A DNA stretch of 64,000 nucleotides from Hallella colorans (GTDB lineage: Bacteria; Bacteroidota; Bacteroidia; Bacteroidales; Bacteroidaceae): the NCBI RefSeq assembly GCF_003096815.1, contig NZ_QENY01000007.1, positions 1-64,000 of the forward strand, given 5' to 3'. The notes under the pieces are model-generated. The model made no database searches. It was not told the origin of the DNA and worked only from the letters and a program-made list of their open reading frames with translations. This document shows positions 17,458-26,528 of this stretch, in pieces; positions within the stretch are counted from its first letter, which is position 1, and each line of letters begins with the position of its first letter. A program made the translations under genes and the position numbers.

Positions 17458-17612
17458 TTGGTTCCCCGTTTGAGGGATTAAAAAGGGAATCGGGTGTAAG
17501 TCCCGAGCAGTCCCGCTGCTGTAATCGGTATTATCCAGCATGAACCACAGTCACTGAGCGTTATCGGGAAGACTCATGTTGTAGACCGTAAGTCAGAAGA
17601 CCTGCCATTGTG
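17458..17612 (+). promoter_or_regulatory. Cobalamin riboswitch
   Basis: Contains the conserved aptamer parts in order: GGGAATCGGGTGTAAGTCCC, the GAGCAGTCCCGCTGCTGTAA core, the CAGTCACTG segment, TCGGGAAG, and the B12 box AAGTCAGAAGACCTGCC (17590-17606). It lies directly before the TonB receptor start (17639). The short distance suggests that it blocks translation initiation when adenosylcobalamin is bound; a separate terminator is not evident. Confidence 0.96.
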
Positions 17613-17638
17613 AACACCATTTCTGTTCTCGAGGAAGA

Positions 17639-19633
17639 ATGCGAAAGAATGTATTGTTTATCCTTTGTTTGGCCCTTTGTCCATTTGTGGCTGTGGCTCA
17701 GAATGATACCATCTTGATAAAAGAGGTGGAAGTGAGAGGCGTGCATAGGGGAGGCGGCATACAGTCAACCATTCCGCGGCAACAAATAGATCGATCAGCT
17801 ATGCTCCGTCAAGGCATAACCAATATAGAAGAAGCGCTGAAACACATGGCCGGCATTACCGTGAAAGACTATGGCGGCGCGGGTGGCATGAAGACAGTGT
17901 CGGTCAGAGGCATTGGCTCCAAGCATACGGCAGTGGTCTATGACGGTATGGCGCTCACCGATTGTCAAACAGGAGAGATAGACTTAAGTCGTTGCAGCCT
18001 TTCCAATATGCAGTGCTTGCGGCTCACCATAGGCGACGGAGACAATATTTTCGTGCCAGCTCGACAGGTCAGCTCTGCCGCTGTTTTGGAAATGGAAACC
18101 GATATGGGGGACAATAAACAACAGCCTTCAGCCTTTCGCGCTACGATAACGGGTAGGTCTTGGAATACTGTGGAGCCATCGTTCTTTTATAGACATAGAT
18201 TGGCTGACGGCTTGTACGTGAACTTACAGGGTGAGTATATTCATACAGACAACAACTATCCTTTCACGCTTCAAAATGTGAAATTGGTGACAAGAGAACG
18301 CAGGCAGAACAGCCGTATGGACAGTGGGCACATGGAAACCAATGTGGTGTGGCAGGCGAATGAGCGAAATCGCTTGATGGGCAAACTGTATTATTATGAC
18401 AATAACAGACAGTTGCCTGGCATAGTGCGACTCTATACGCAGGACAATGACGAGCAACTGCGAGAGCGAAACGCTTTCGGGCAGTTACGATATCAAGGCG
18501 CATGGTTTCCTAATTTGTCCATGAGAGCGGCCGCCAAGGTTAATTGGGTGGCAAGTTTGTATCGCGTGGGTATTCCGAGTGGGGGTGTGAAGAGCGAGCG
18601 TTATTGGCAAAGAGAATATTATGTCACCACTTCGTGGCTTTATTCGCCGACCACTTGGTTGGGCTTGAATTATTCCATCGACTATGCTTTGAACAACCTG
18701 AACAGCACGCTGACCACGCCCACAAGTTGGGTTGATGGCCCTATCAGCGTGCGTCCTTACCGTCACAGTCTCTTGCAGACGCTTGCCGGAAAGGTGGTTT
18801 GGGGCAGACTCACGGGCGTGGCGAGGCTTTTGTGGTCCAACTATATGCATGGCGTGGCGCGTGGCTCGGCTCCGGACAATGCCCGAAGATGGTCGCCATC
18901 GGTGTCGGTGTCTTACAGGTTGATGGCCGGCAAGCAGCTATACGTACGCTTTTTTTGGAAAAACATCTTTCGTATGCCTACGTTCAACGAGTTGTTTTTC
19001 TACCATATAGGAAGCCCCACGCTTCGACCAGAGAATAGCAATCAGTTTAACGTGGGGCTGACTGGGAGCCTTGACGGTATGCAAGCATCGTTTAGGTTTA
19101 CGGCCGATGGTTACTATGCGCGGGTTAAAGATAAAATTGTAGCGGTGCCATTCAATATGTTTGTTTGGAGCATGATGAATATTTCCAAGGTGAATAGTTA
19201 TGGCTTGGACTTCACTGCTAATGCCGAATGGCGTGTCAGCAAAAAGCATAGCCTTGAGCTTGCTACCAATTACAGTTTGCAACGAGTGGGGATTGTGACC
19301 ATCGAGAAATCACCTGTTTCGGGCAACCAGATACCCTACGTGCCCAAACATAGTTTCGCCGCGACCTTGAATTGGCAGAATATGTGGTTGAACGCGTCTG
19401 TCACGATAGACGGCATGAGCGCCCGTTGGACCACTAATGAGCACGCGCCGGGAACTCGTATTGCCGGATTTGCCGAGGCGTCTATCGCCGCATACAAGGT
19501 GTTGAGGCTGAAATCGTGCAGCGTAACTGTGCGTGGAGGCGTGCAAAACCTGCTTGACAAGCAATACGATATAGTGGCTCATTATCCTATGCCGGGCCGG
19601 TCGTGGACGCTCTCGGCGCAGTTTGAGATGTGA
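17639..19633 (+). CDS. btuB: TonB-dependent cobalamin outer-membrane receptor (BtuB-like)
   Basis: 664 residues with a signal peptide (1-20, ending AVAQ). An N-terminal plug domain follows (about 25-160: NDTILIKEVEVRGV, ALKHMAGITVKDYGGAGGMKTVSVRGIGSKHTAVVYDG), then a 22-strand-type barrel (FNELFFYHIGSPTLRPENSNQFN, VRGGVQNLLDKQYD) ending in an aromatic-type last strand SWTLSAQFEM. The plug motifs mark it as a TonB receptor. The cobalamin assignment rests on the riboswitch directly upstream and on the BtuG/BtuF/BtuC/adenosyltransferase genes downstream. It is not a SusC type: no carboxypeptidase-like extension and no SusD partner. Confidence 0.93.
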   Translation: MRKNVLFILCLALCPFVAVAQNDTILIKEVEVRGVHRGGGIQSTIPRQQIDRSAMLRQGITNIEEALKHMAGITVKDYGGAGGMKTVSVRGIGSKHTAVVYDGMALTDCQTGEIDLSRCSLSNMQCLRLTIGDGDNIFVPARQVSSAAVLEMETDMGDNKQQPSAFRATITGRSWNTVEPSFFYRHRLADGLYVNLQGEYIHTDNNYPFTLQNVKLVTRERRQNSRMDSGHMETNVVWQANERNRLMGKLYYYDNNRQLPGIVRLYTQDNDEQLRERNAFGQLRYQGAWFPNLSMRAAAKVNWVASLYRVGIPSGGVKSERYWQREYYVTTSWLYSPTTWLGLNYSIDYALNNLNSTLTTPTSWVDGPISVRPYRHSLLQTLAGKVVWGRLTGVARLLWSNYMHGVARGSAPDNARRWSPSVSVSYRLMAGKQLYVRFFWKNIFRMPTFNELFFYHIGSPTLRPENSNQFNVGLTGSLDGMQASFRFTADGYYARVKDKIVAVPFNMFVWSMMNISKVNSYGLDFTANAEWRVSKKHSLELATNYSLQRVGIVTIEKSPVSGNQIPYVPKHSFAATLNWQNMWLNASVTIDGMSARWTTNEHAPGTRIAGFAEASIAAYKVLRLKSCSVTVRGGVQNLLDKQYDIVAHYPMPGRSWTLSAQFEM

Positions 19634-19685
19634 CAAGAAAGAAGACGTGAATATAAATGGACAATTAACAACTAACAAATAAATT

Positions 19686-20771
19686 ATGAAAATTATGAAG
19701 AAGTATTTATCAATGTTTGCGTTTGTGCTGACTGGCACATTGATGTTTGTGTCATGTGATGACGATGGGGATAGCAACGAGCCTACAATATGCCCCGCTG
19801 TCATTTCTGATGGCCTCTATGTGGTGAACGAGGGAAGTTTTTACAAAAAAATAAATGGTAGTCTTGACTATTTGGATTACAAAACGTGGAAGGCGACACG
19901 CAATGTCTTTCAGTCGGCAAACGGTCGCTCCTTAGGTGGTACGCCTAACAGTGCGGTGATTAACGAAAGGGGCGAGATGTACATTGCCACGACTGATGAG
20001 AACCGTGTGGAGATAGTGAATCCAAAAACATCGAAATCCATTGCTGTGGCCAAGATACGGCAACCGCGCGAGCTTGCTATTGACAATGGGTGCGTTTATG
20101 TGTCCTCGTACACGGGCAAGGTATACAAAATAGACAGCCAGAGCTACAAAGTGGTGGACAGCTCAAAGGTCGTGGGTGCCAATTTGGAGGGAATTGCCAC
20201 CACCAATGGATATGTTTACGTTTGCAACTCGCATAATCCAGACTATACGTATAACACCAATGTGGTGAAACTTAACAAACAGCTTGACAAGGTGAAAGAT
20301 GTCAAGGTTCTCGTAAATCCTACCCAAATTTTGGCCTTGAACAATGAATTGTTCGTGATTAGCATAGGCAATTATAAGGACATTAATCCTACCGTGCAGC
20401 AAATTGACATAAAAACCGACCATGTTTCTGTAATTGGCGCAGGCACGATGATGGCCGCAGGCACGGATCGTCTCTATATCATCAATTCGCCTTGGGGCAA
20501 GCCAGCGACATACAACGCTTACGACTTGACAAACAAAACCATGTCCAAATGGGTTGATGGAAGTGAGATACTTTATCCCTACGGCGTGGGGGTAGACCCA
20601 ATAACGGGCGACGTGTTTGTGACCTCACAAAATAAAGATGCCGTTACGGGTAGGGCAAGCTATGTCACTGACGGCTATTTGGCTCGTTACACAAGGGATG
20701 GGAACTTCAAAGGCAAGTATCCTTGTGGTGTAAACCCGGGTACGATTGTCTTTTTGAACCATCAAGAATAA
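19686..20771 (+). CDS. btuG: BtuG-like surface cobalamin-binding beta-propeller lipoprotein
   Basis: 361 residues. The lipobox places the lipidated Cys at residue 24 (LMFVSC), followed by DDDGDSNE, an acidic stretch like the Bacteroidetes surface-export signal. The remainder is a run of short blades (GLYVVNEGSF, MYIATTDENRVEIVNP, VYVSSYTGKVYKID, VYVCNSHNP, LFVISIGNY, YGVGVDPITGDVFVTS) as in YncE-like propellers. In Bacteroides thetaiotaomicron such a lipoprotein, BtuG, binds B12 very tightly and caps BtuB. Position between btuB and btuF under a B12 riboswitch supports the same role here. An alternative start is the second Met at 19698. Confidence 0.85.
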   Translation: MKIMKKYLSMFAFVLTGTLMFVSCDDDGDSNEPTICPAVISDGLYVVNEGSFYKKINGSLDYLDYKTWKATRNVFQSANGRSLGGTPNSAVINERGEMYIATTDENRVEIVNPKTSKSIAVAKIRQPRELAIDNGCVYVSSYTGKVYKIDSQSYKVVDSSKVVGANLEGIATTNGYVYVCNSHNPDYTYNTNVVKLNKQLDKVKDVKVLVNPTQILALNNELFVISIGNYKDINPTVQQIDIKTDHVSVIGAGTMMAAGTDRLYIINSPWGKPATYNAYDLTNKTMSKWVDGSEILYPYGVGVDPITGDVFVTSQNKDAVTGRASYVTDGYLARYTRDGNFKGKYPCGVNPGTIVFLNHQE

Positions 20772-20772
20772 A

Positions 20773-21882
20773 ATGGCAATGCAAAGGTCTATGCATGGCT
20801 TGCTGGCTGCGTGCTTGCTGCTTTGCAGCCTTGCAGCCTGCCAAAATGGCGACAAGACGGGAGCCGTCGGCAATAATTTGTCGATGGCTTACGCCCAGTT
20901 CGTACAACTCTCAGACAGTGATGGTCTGATGCAAGCGACGGTGTTAAATCCTTGGCAACAAGGCAATACACTGCAAGCCATTCGTGTGGGTGAACTGGGA
21001 GATGATAAGACTATCCGGCCACTGCGCCGTGTTGTTGTCTTCACGACATCGCATTGCCAACTCTTGGCATATCTTGGATTGACAGACAGAATAGTTGGCG
21101 TGTGCGACTTGAAATATATCTTGGTGCCTGATGTGCAGCGAAAAGCTAAAGAAGGAAAGATTGTCGACTGTGGAGACGCCATGAGCCCGAATATCGAAAA
21201 AATCATAGAGTCGTGCCCCGATGCTATCTTTATTAGCCCATTCGAGGGCAGTGATGGTTTCGGCAAACTTGAGAAATTGGGTATTCCCATCATTCAAACG
21301 GCTGATTATATGGAGACTTCTGCCTTGGGGAGAGCGGAGTGGATGCGCTACTATGGCCGACTGTTTGGCGAGGGAGAGCGTGCCGATTCTCTCTTTCATG
21401 TCGTGGACTCCACCTACCAACGACTGAAACGCTATGCTGCCACACTTCCCGCTGGACGCAGTGTGCTCACGGAGCGCAAGACTGGCGCCGTGTGGTACAC
21501 GCCGGGTGGCGCAAGCAGCGTGGGAACCATCATCAAAGATGCAAATGGTCGCTATGCTTTTGCCAATGACAAACATGGCGGAAGTTTGGCCTTGTCATTC
21601 GAACAAATCATTGACAAGGCTGGCGAGAGTGACGTGTGGGCGTTTAAGTATAATGACACGCGCATGATGACACGTTCCGATTTGCTTCGGGAGTTTCAAG
21701 GGTACAAGGCGTTGAGGGCTTTCAGAACGGGTGAGATATACGAGTGTAACACCTCTGTGACACCCTATTTTGAGGAGACTCCTTTCCGCCCGGATTATCT
21801 TTTGCGCGAGATGATAATATTGCTTCACCCTGAAAATAATTTTGGAGCCTTGCGGTATTATAAACGTTTGGACAATCGATAA
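20773..21882 (+). CDS. btuF: BtuF-like periplasmic cobalamin-binding lipoprotein
   Basis: 369 residues. Signal with lipobox (LAAC, Cys23) indicates a lipid-anchored periplasmic solute-binding protein. It shows the type III binding-protein fold: RRVVVFTTSHCQLLAYLGLTDRIVGVCD, IVDCGDAMSPNIEKIIESCPDAIF, GIPIIQTADYMETSALGRAEWMRYYGRLFG. This family serves FecCD-type importers for B12, haem and siderophores; the operon points to B12. It starts one base after the BtuG stop, so translation is probably coupled. Confidence 0.92.
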   Translation: MAMQRSMHGLLAACLLLCSLAACQNGDKTGAVGNNLSMAYAQFVQLSDSDGLMQATVLNPWQQGNTLQAIRVGELGDDKTIRPLRRVVVFTTSHCQLLAYLGLTDRIVGVCDLKYILVPDVQRKAKEGKIVDCGDAMSPNIEKIIESCPDAIFISPFEGSDGFGKLEKLGIPIIQTADYMETSALGRAEWMRYYGRLFGEGERADSLFHVVDSTYQRLKRYAATLPAGRSVLTERKTGAVWYTPGGASSVGTIIKDANGRYAFANDKHGGSLALSFEQIIDKAGESDVWAFKYNDTRMMTRSDLLREFQGYKALRAFRTGEIYECNTSVTPYFEETPFRPDYLLREMIILLHPENNFGALRYYKRLDNR

Positions 21883-21930
21883 AATGGATAGGTGTCGGAC
21901 AGGGACTTGAACTTGGTGTATGTAGAAAGT

Positions 21931-22923
21931 ATGAGGATGGGTTTGGTTTATATATGGCTTGTCGTTGTCATTATCTTATCATGCGCTATCAGCTTGGTGC
22001 ATGGCAGTGTGGACATCCCATTGACAAACGTTTATGCGATCTTGTATGGTGATGATGGACAGCGTGAGAGCTGGAAGTATATCGTCTTGGAGAACCGTTT
22101 GCCACAAATGTTGACGGCGTTGTTGGCGGGTGGTGCTTTGGCCGTTAGCGGATTGTTGCTCCAAACGGTTTTTCGCAACCCATTGGCGGCACCCGATATA
22201 TTTGGCATTACCAGTGGGGCGAGCTTGGCCGTGGCTTTGCTCGCCTTGGCTCCCGGCGTGGCAGCTTCACTTGCGCTGAGCAGTTTGTCGTATGTGGCAG
22301 CAGCGTTTGTTGGGGCCATAGTTGTCACCGCTACAATCTGGTCTATAGGAAAAATGCTGCGTAACAATGTGATGCTCATTATTATTGGCGTGATGATAGG
22401 CTACCTTAGCTACAGTGCGATAACATTGCTCAATTTTTTTGCCACCAAGGAGGGTGTGAAAAACTTTGCCGTTTGGGGCATGGGCAATTTTGGCAACGTG
22501 TCTATGGAGCAAATGCCAGTGTTTGCGTCACTTGCCATCTTGGGATCGCTTTCCACACTTTTGCTGGTCAAACCGCTTAATGCGATGCTTCTGGGAGAAC
22601 GTTATGCGGAAAACTTGGGAGTCAACGTGCAACGTACACGCAATGTACTTATACTTATAACCGGACTGCTTACGGCGGTGGTGACAGCCTTTTGCGGGCC
22701 TATAGCTTTCGTGGCGTTGGCTGTTCCGCATATTGCGAGATTACTTTTGCGCACGTCGGACCATCGGCATTTATTGCCCATTACAATCCTTATGGGTAGC
22801 GCTGTGGCCCTTTTTTGCAATGTTCTTACAACGCTGCCCGGTGATTTGGGAATTTTGCCGCTCAACGCGGTGACACCCATCATCGGAGCGCCCGTTATAA
22901 TATATGTCATTATCAAACGTTAA
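21931..22923 (+). CDS. btuC: BtuC-like cobalamin ABC transporter permease
   Basis: FecCD-family permease with about ten hydrophobic helices. Typical segments: ENRLPQMLTALLAGGALAVSGLLLQTVFRNPLAAPDIFG, GISSGA-like GITSGASLAVAL, MLLGERYAENLGVNVQR, CGPIAFVALAVPHIARLL. The frame opens at a GTG (21892), but MRMGLVYIWL at 21931 gives 330 residues and a normal N terminus, so it is preferred. The partner ATPase gene (btuD) does not follow; the adenosyltransferase starts five bases downstream. Confidence 0.92.
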   Translation: MRMGLVYIWLVVVIILSCAISLVHGSVDIPLTNVYAILYGDDGQRESWKYIVLENRLPQMLTALLAGGALAVSGLLLQTVFRNPLAAPDIFGITSGASLAVALLALAPGVAASLALSSLSYVAAAFVGAIVVTATIWSIGKMLRNNVMLIIIGVMIGYLSYSAITLLNFFATKEGVKNFAVWGMGNFGNVSMEQMPVFASLAILGSLSTLLLVKPLNAMLLGERYAENLGVNVQRTRNVLILITGLLTAVVTAFCGPIAFVALAVPHIARLLLRTSDHRHLLPITILMGSAVALFCNVLTTLPGDLGILPLNAVTPIIGAPVIIYVIIKR

Positions 22924-22928
22924 GGAAT

Positions 22929-23444
22929 ATGATTACAACAATGAAAGGTGATAGGGGCGAAACCTCCCTGTATGATGGAACGAGAGTGAGCAAGGACGAC
23001 GCTCGTGTAGAATTGAACGGTGAGATAGACAAATTGATGGCATTGTTGGGACTGTGCAAAGTGCGTTCTGGGAACACGGACCTCTTTGAAAAAGTGCAAC
23101 GAGATTTGATGACGGTCATGGCCATCGTGGCAAACGGTTATGGCTTGATGGCAGGGGCAGGGCGAAAGTCTAATCCTTTGGATCAGCTTGAAACAGCAAT
23201 CACTAACATGGAGGATTTTATTAGGGAAGCAACAGAAGGCAAGAGGTTTGAGTTTGTTTTGCCCGGAAAAAATGAAGCCGAAGCCACCATTCACTTGACG
23301 CGTACCCAAGCGCGGGCTTGTGAGCGACGTTTGGTCACGCTTGCTCGACTCAATGCTGAGCCAACACAAAATCAATGCTATGAAATCTTGATGCGATACC
23401 TGAACCGTTTGTCCGATTACTTGTTTTGTTTGGCTCTTGGATAG
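22929..23444 (+). CDS. pduO: PduO-type ATP:cob(I)alamin adenosyltransferase
   Basis: 171 residues. It makes adenosylcobalamin from reduced B12 and ATP. PduO/MMAB family motifs are present: KGDRGETSLYDGTRVSKDDARVELNGEID (ATP-binding N terminus), LTRTQARACERRLVTLARL (R-x-x-x-R-R-x-E equivalent) and LMRYLNRLSDYLFCLAL at the C terminus. As last gene of the riboswitch-controlled operon it couples uptake to activation. Alternative symbol: cobO-like by function, though CobA/CobO proper is an unrelated fold. Confidence 0.92.
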   Translation: MITTMKGDRGETSLYDGTRVSKDDARVELNGEIDKLMALLGLCKVRSGNTDLFEKVQRDLMTVMAIVANGYGLMAGAGRKSNPLDQLETAITNMEDFIREATEGKRFEFVLPGKNEAEATIHLTRTQARACERRLVTLARLNAEPTQNQCYEILMRYLNRLSDYLFCLALG

Positions 23445-23627
23445 TGGCTGCGCATCCGTTATTTGTATGCTATAATTTTGTCCTTATATTTGCTATTTTA
23501 GTACCTAAATGTTTGTGTTTTCGCAAAAAGAAATCCTTTTGATTTTGTGAATCGATGGGATTAACTTGTAATGAGACATTTTGTGGTTTAGCACAAAACG
23601 AAAATCAACAGAGGAGTCTGGCTAAAT

Positions 23628-23810
23628 CTAATCTTTATTTTCCCAGCGACTATCATCGGTTGTGTCATAAAAATACTCGTCCATATTGATAGTTTCTTTT
23701 CCTAATTGGGCTTTAGAACCCACTTCGTTATGTTTTGCCATGGAGCCTGCCATTAATTTTTGATTCTCAAAAAAGGTAGCATGTATAAATGGCTTGATAT
23801 ATCGTTTCAT
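23628..23810 (-). CDS. Small MKxYIKP-type protein of unknown function
   Basis: 60 residues, starting MKRYIKPFIHATFFENQKLM, then AGSMAKHNEVGSKAQLGKE and a polar acidic tail (DEYFYDTTDDSRWENKD). The pattern of a short Lys-Tyr-x-Lys-Pro head, a hydrophobic stretch, a LMAGS-like turn and a variable acidic tail is one I recall from many short Bacteroidales proteins of unknown role. It lies 30 nt downstream of the secreted Ig/OB protein on the same strand, so it may share its transcript. A leader-plus-core arrangement like that of a modified peptide is possible but unproven. Confidence 0.6.
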   Translation of the reverse strand: MKRYIKPFIHATFFENQKLMAGSMAKHNEVGSKAQLGKETINMDEYFYDTTDDSRWENKD

Positions 23811-23840
23811 AAGTTTAGTGTTTAGACAGTGTTGCTATCT

Positions 23841-25691
23841 TTATCTCAATACAATTTTTTTACCATTGCATATCACCACGCCTTTATAGTTTGGGGTTAC
23901 GCGTTGGCCGGAAAGATTGTATAAAAAAGGTGCTTTGTCAGGTTGAGAGGCATGTATAGATACTATAGCGGTAGCCTCTTTATTGAAGGCATACCCCATC
24001 TTTGCGTTGATAGTTTTCGCTATTTTAAAGTAAGCCTTGTGGGCACCGTTAGTGAAAGGTGCGCCATCTTTCTGCATCCAATAAAATCCCACCGAGTTAA
24101 TGTCGTTGTTGGCATTTGTCGTGAGTGCATAATAAAAACAGTCTGCGGCGTTGATGGATAGATCTGTGATGTTTTCTGTACCCATGAGAATATTGGCTTT
24201 CTTGTTGATGCCATCTTTTGTAGATATGGCAAAGTTATATTCAGTGTTGGGCGTAGCTTTCAGCACCACAGCAAAATCTTTGGGAATTACATCTCCTTTC
24301 TTGTATACGTCGCCTTCTACCAATTTGTTATTCTGCAACATATATCCACTTGCTCTGACCCCAGCGGGCACTAAAAGCGCGTGGACGCTATCATATAATG
24401 TGGCGTAGCCTGTCTCTCCAATGGCAACTTTTACACCGATAGGCAGAGGTTGCATGCTTATTACAGCAAGTTGTAAAGTGCCATTATATAAAATTGGTAT
24501 AGTAATCAAATCATACACACCATCTTGTTTGATAGGTAGATTTTGATTAAATTGATCTTTTAAGAAAATCGTGGAAGCATCATCAACTACATGTTGTGCA
24601 CTAACCGTGACACCGCTCAATTTGATATATTTGCAAAGATTGTGTTTTATGATGGCGTCTGTCGCACTCATTTCATTCGGAACGACTTCGTCTTGGGTAA
24701 CTTTTATACCACCTCTCAAAGTAATGGCCCTTATTTCTTGCATCCCATCATTTAAGTTGTATTCAACCTCTGCGTCTCCATTCAAGACTTGCCCAGTCTT
24801 ATAACCTTTAAGGTCGGAATTGAATACACAAACAGCACCAGAGGCATCTTGCAGGTAGTGATATGCGCCATTGATATAGGTGAATTGCGCATTTGTGAGT
24901 TTCAACAAGCCTACCTTTTTATCTGGTGTCATGTTTTGGTTTAGTTCGGCTATGTTTTGGAATTTTTTCTCAACTTTAATAGTATACGAAGCCTTCGAGC
25001 CTGAATGTTGGCTATTACCCGCATAGGTAGCTGTTATTATCGCTGTGCCTGACTGGTCAGAACCAACAACGACTTTGCCATGCTCATCCACGGTAGCTAT
25101 GTTTTCATTATCAGAACTATATGTCACTGTCGCACCGGATACCACAGGTGTCAAAGATGCTGCGTTGACGAAAGTGTGCTCGCCTGATCCTTGAGCAAAA
25201 ATATAATTGTTTGTATGATCAAAAGTTAAAGTTGTTGTAGTTTTAGTATTAGCGATGCTGCCATAGGTAACCACAATCTTTGTGGCTCGTACTTGTTGCC
25301 TATGTGCTCTCATTTTTATTGACGAGGCATTACCAGTCCATGTACCAATTTTCCCCTCAAAAGAATACTGACCTTGCAAATCGCCTGCAAGTTCCCAACT
25401 ATCAGGACCGAATTTGGCGTTTATATATGCTGTACAGGTGAACTCTATCTTTGTGATGTTGCCCACTGTTGAGGAAATCGTTGTTATGCTACTTTTATAA
25501 AACTTATACAGTTTGTACGTACCATTGACGTATCCATCAGTGGTATTAATAGTAATGCCGTCTTTGGTAATTTCATGTTGACTGTTCCCTTTGTCCGTGG
25601 ATGATTGGAACACCACTATTCCGGCATATACATCACTAAAAACTGCCAAAAGCAGCATCGTAAACATTAAACGTACAGTTTTAAATATCAT
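23841..25691 (-). CDS. Large secreted protein with Ig-like and OB-fold-like domains
   Basis: 616 residues from ATG 25691. The frame runs upstream to 25814, but the TAACTTTG box at 25722-25729 rules that out. Signal peptide 1-23 (TMLLLAVFSDVYA). Residues about 150-240 form a bacterial Ig-like domain (TYSSDNENIATVDEHGKVVV, GTAIITATYAGN). Residues about 250-360 resemble an OB fold (KLTNAQFTYINGAYHYLQDASGAVCVF). The final 36 residues (LYNLSGQRVTPNYKGVVICN...) have the xYnLxGqrv...KGiviiNGkK form that ends many exported Prevotella proteins and is thought to be a sorting or C-terminal adhesion module. No catalytic domain was seen; substrate or partner unknown. Confidence 0.85.
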   Translation of the reverse strand: MIFKTVRLMFTMLLLAVFSDVYAGIVVFQSSTDKGNSQHEITKDGITINTTDGYVNGTYKLYKFYKSSITTISSTVGNITKIEFTCTAYINAKFGPDSWELAGDLQGQYSFEGKIGTWTGNASSIKMRAHRQQVRATKIVVTYGSIANTKTTTTLTFDHTNNYIFAQGSGEHTFVNAASLTPVVSGATVTYSSDNENIATVDEHGKVVVGSDQSGTAIITATYAGNSQHSGSKASYTIKVEKKFQNIAELNQNMTPDKKVGLLKLTNAQFTYINGAYHYLQDASGAVCVFNSDLKGYKTGQVLNGDAEVEYNLNDGMQEIRAITLRGGIKVTQDEVVPNEMSATDAIIKHNLCKYIKLSGVTVSAQHVVDDASTIFLKDQFNQNLPIKQDGVYDLITIPILYNGTLQLAVISMQPLPIGVKVAIGETGYATLYDSVHALLVPAGVRASGYMLQNNKLVEGDVYKKGDVIPKDFAVVLKATPNTEYNFAISTKDGINKKANILMGTENITDLSINAADCFYYALTTNANNDINSVGFYWMQKDGAPFTNGAHKAYFKIAKTINAKMGYAFNKEATAIVSIHASQPDKAPFLYNLSGQRVTPNYKGVVICNGKKIVLR

Positions 25692-25721
25692 TTTTTTTCT
25701 GATAAAAAAATAACGTAAGTA

Positions 25722-25729
25722 CAAAGTTA
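25722..25729 (-). promoter_or_regulatory. -7 promoter box for the secreted Ig/OB protein
   Basis: TAACTTTG on the minus strand, 31 nt before ATG 25691. Confidence 0.65.
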
Positions 25730-25814
25730 GCGTAATCAATTTAAAACAAAAAAGATAAATGTTTTTTTTTTGAGTAATATATAACATTATATTATAATAG
25801 ACTTGTAATATCAT

Positions 25815-26170
25815 GATATTTTAACCAACTTACGGTCTTTCGTTTATTGTGCGGTATCCTTCTGGTAGTTCTGTTTGTTTTTGTGGTCAGTTTCTGTTCT
25901 CGTGGATATTGCATTGCTTTTATGGTATATTAAGCGAGGCCTTCCTAAAAGTTTTATGGACAAAGTGAAGGTGTATGTACATACCAGTAATCATCTACAA
26001 AAATGTTTCGTAAAAAAGTTCAATACAAATTTTTGAATTTACAAATAAAGAGAGCACACACAATGTTATGGATTTAAAGCCATAAACGATATTAAAGAAA
26101 AACTTCTTTATTTATGTTCATATAAAAAGAAAAATACATGTTTTTTTACTGAAATGTGAGACAATCTTGC
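25815..26170. other. Intergenic region, nothing recognised
   Basis: AT-rich spacer between divergent genes. A 12-bp palindrome GTATGTACATAC at 25973-25984 is the only symmetric site noticed. No reading frame of note. Confidence 0.5.
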
Positions 26171-26178
26171 TATCTTTG
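26171..26178 (+). promoter_or_regulatory. -7 promoter box for the Sel1/FMN/nitroreductase cluster
   Basis: TATCTTTG followed by CC, 27 nt before ATG 26206. It lies inside the longer open frame from 26167, so the later ATG is the start. Confidence 0.65.
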
Positions 26179-26205
26179 CCATTGCCATCAACTGGGATAT
26201 TATCT

Positions 26206-26526
26206 ATGAGTACATCGTGGAGAACTTACTTTGGATTTGCTGAAGACAATACTGACGAAACTTATCCTCAAGCCGTACAGCGCGCCAAACGTTTGCTTCA
26301 ACAAGAAAATTACGAGGATGCCTGCCGCATTCTCAAATATGCCGAAAGACAGCGCCATGCTGAGGCCATGTTCCTCTTGGCATGGTGCTTTTGGTATGGC
26401 CGTGGAGTACGTGAAGATGCCGGCAAGGCTATGCGCTTGTGGAAGATGTCAGCAAGTCTGTCTTTTGAACCTGCTGTGGAGCGTGTGCAAGAATTAAAAA
26501 AAGCGAAGGAGAGATGCGGAACATAA
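26206..26526 (+). CDS. Small Sel1-repeat protein
   Basis: 106 residues. Residues about 25-95 form two helix-pair repeats (YEDACRILKYAERQRHAEAMFLLAWCFWYGRGVREDAGKAMRLWKMSA) of the Sel1/TPR-like type, a protein-binding solenoid. No signal peptide. It stops 2 nt before the second ATG of the FMN-binding gene, so they are surely co-transcribed. Role unknown; it may be an assembly or scaffold factor for the redox proteins, by position only. Confidence 0.75.
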   Translation: MSTSWRTYFGFAEDNTDETYPQAVQRAKRLLQQENYEDACRILKYAERQRHAEAMFLLAWCFWYGRGVREDAGKAMRLWKMSASLSFEPAVERVQELKKAKERCGT

Positions 26527-26528
26527 CA

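Noticed and set aside
26514..26528. Earlier ATG for the FMN-binding protein, overlapping the Sel1 gene
   Set aside because: Possible, but the ATG at 26529 gives a cleaner signal anchor and follows the Sel1 stop by 2 nt; not decidable from sequence.
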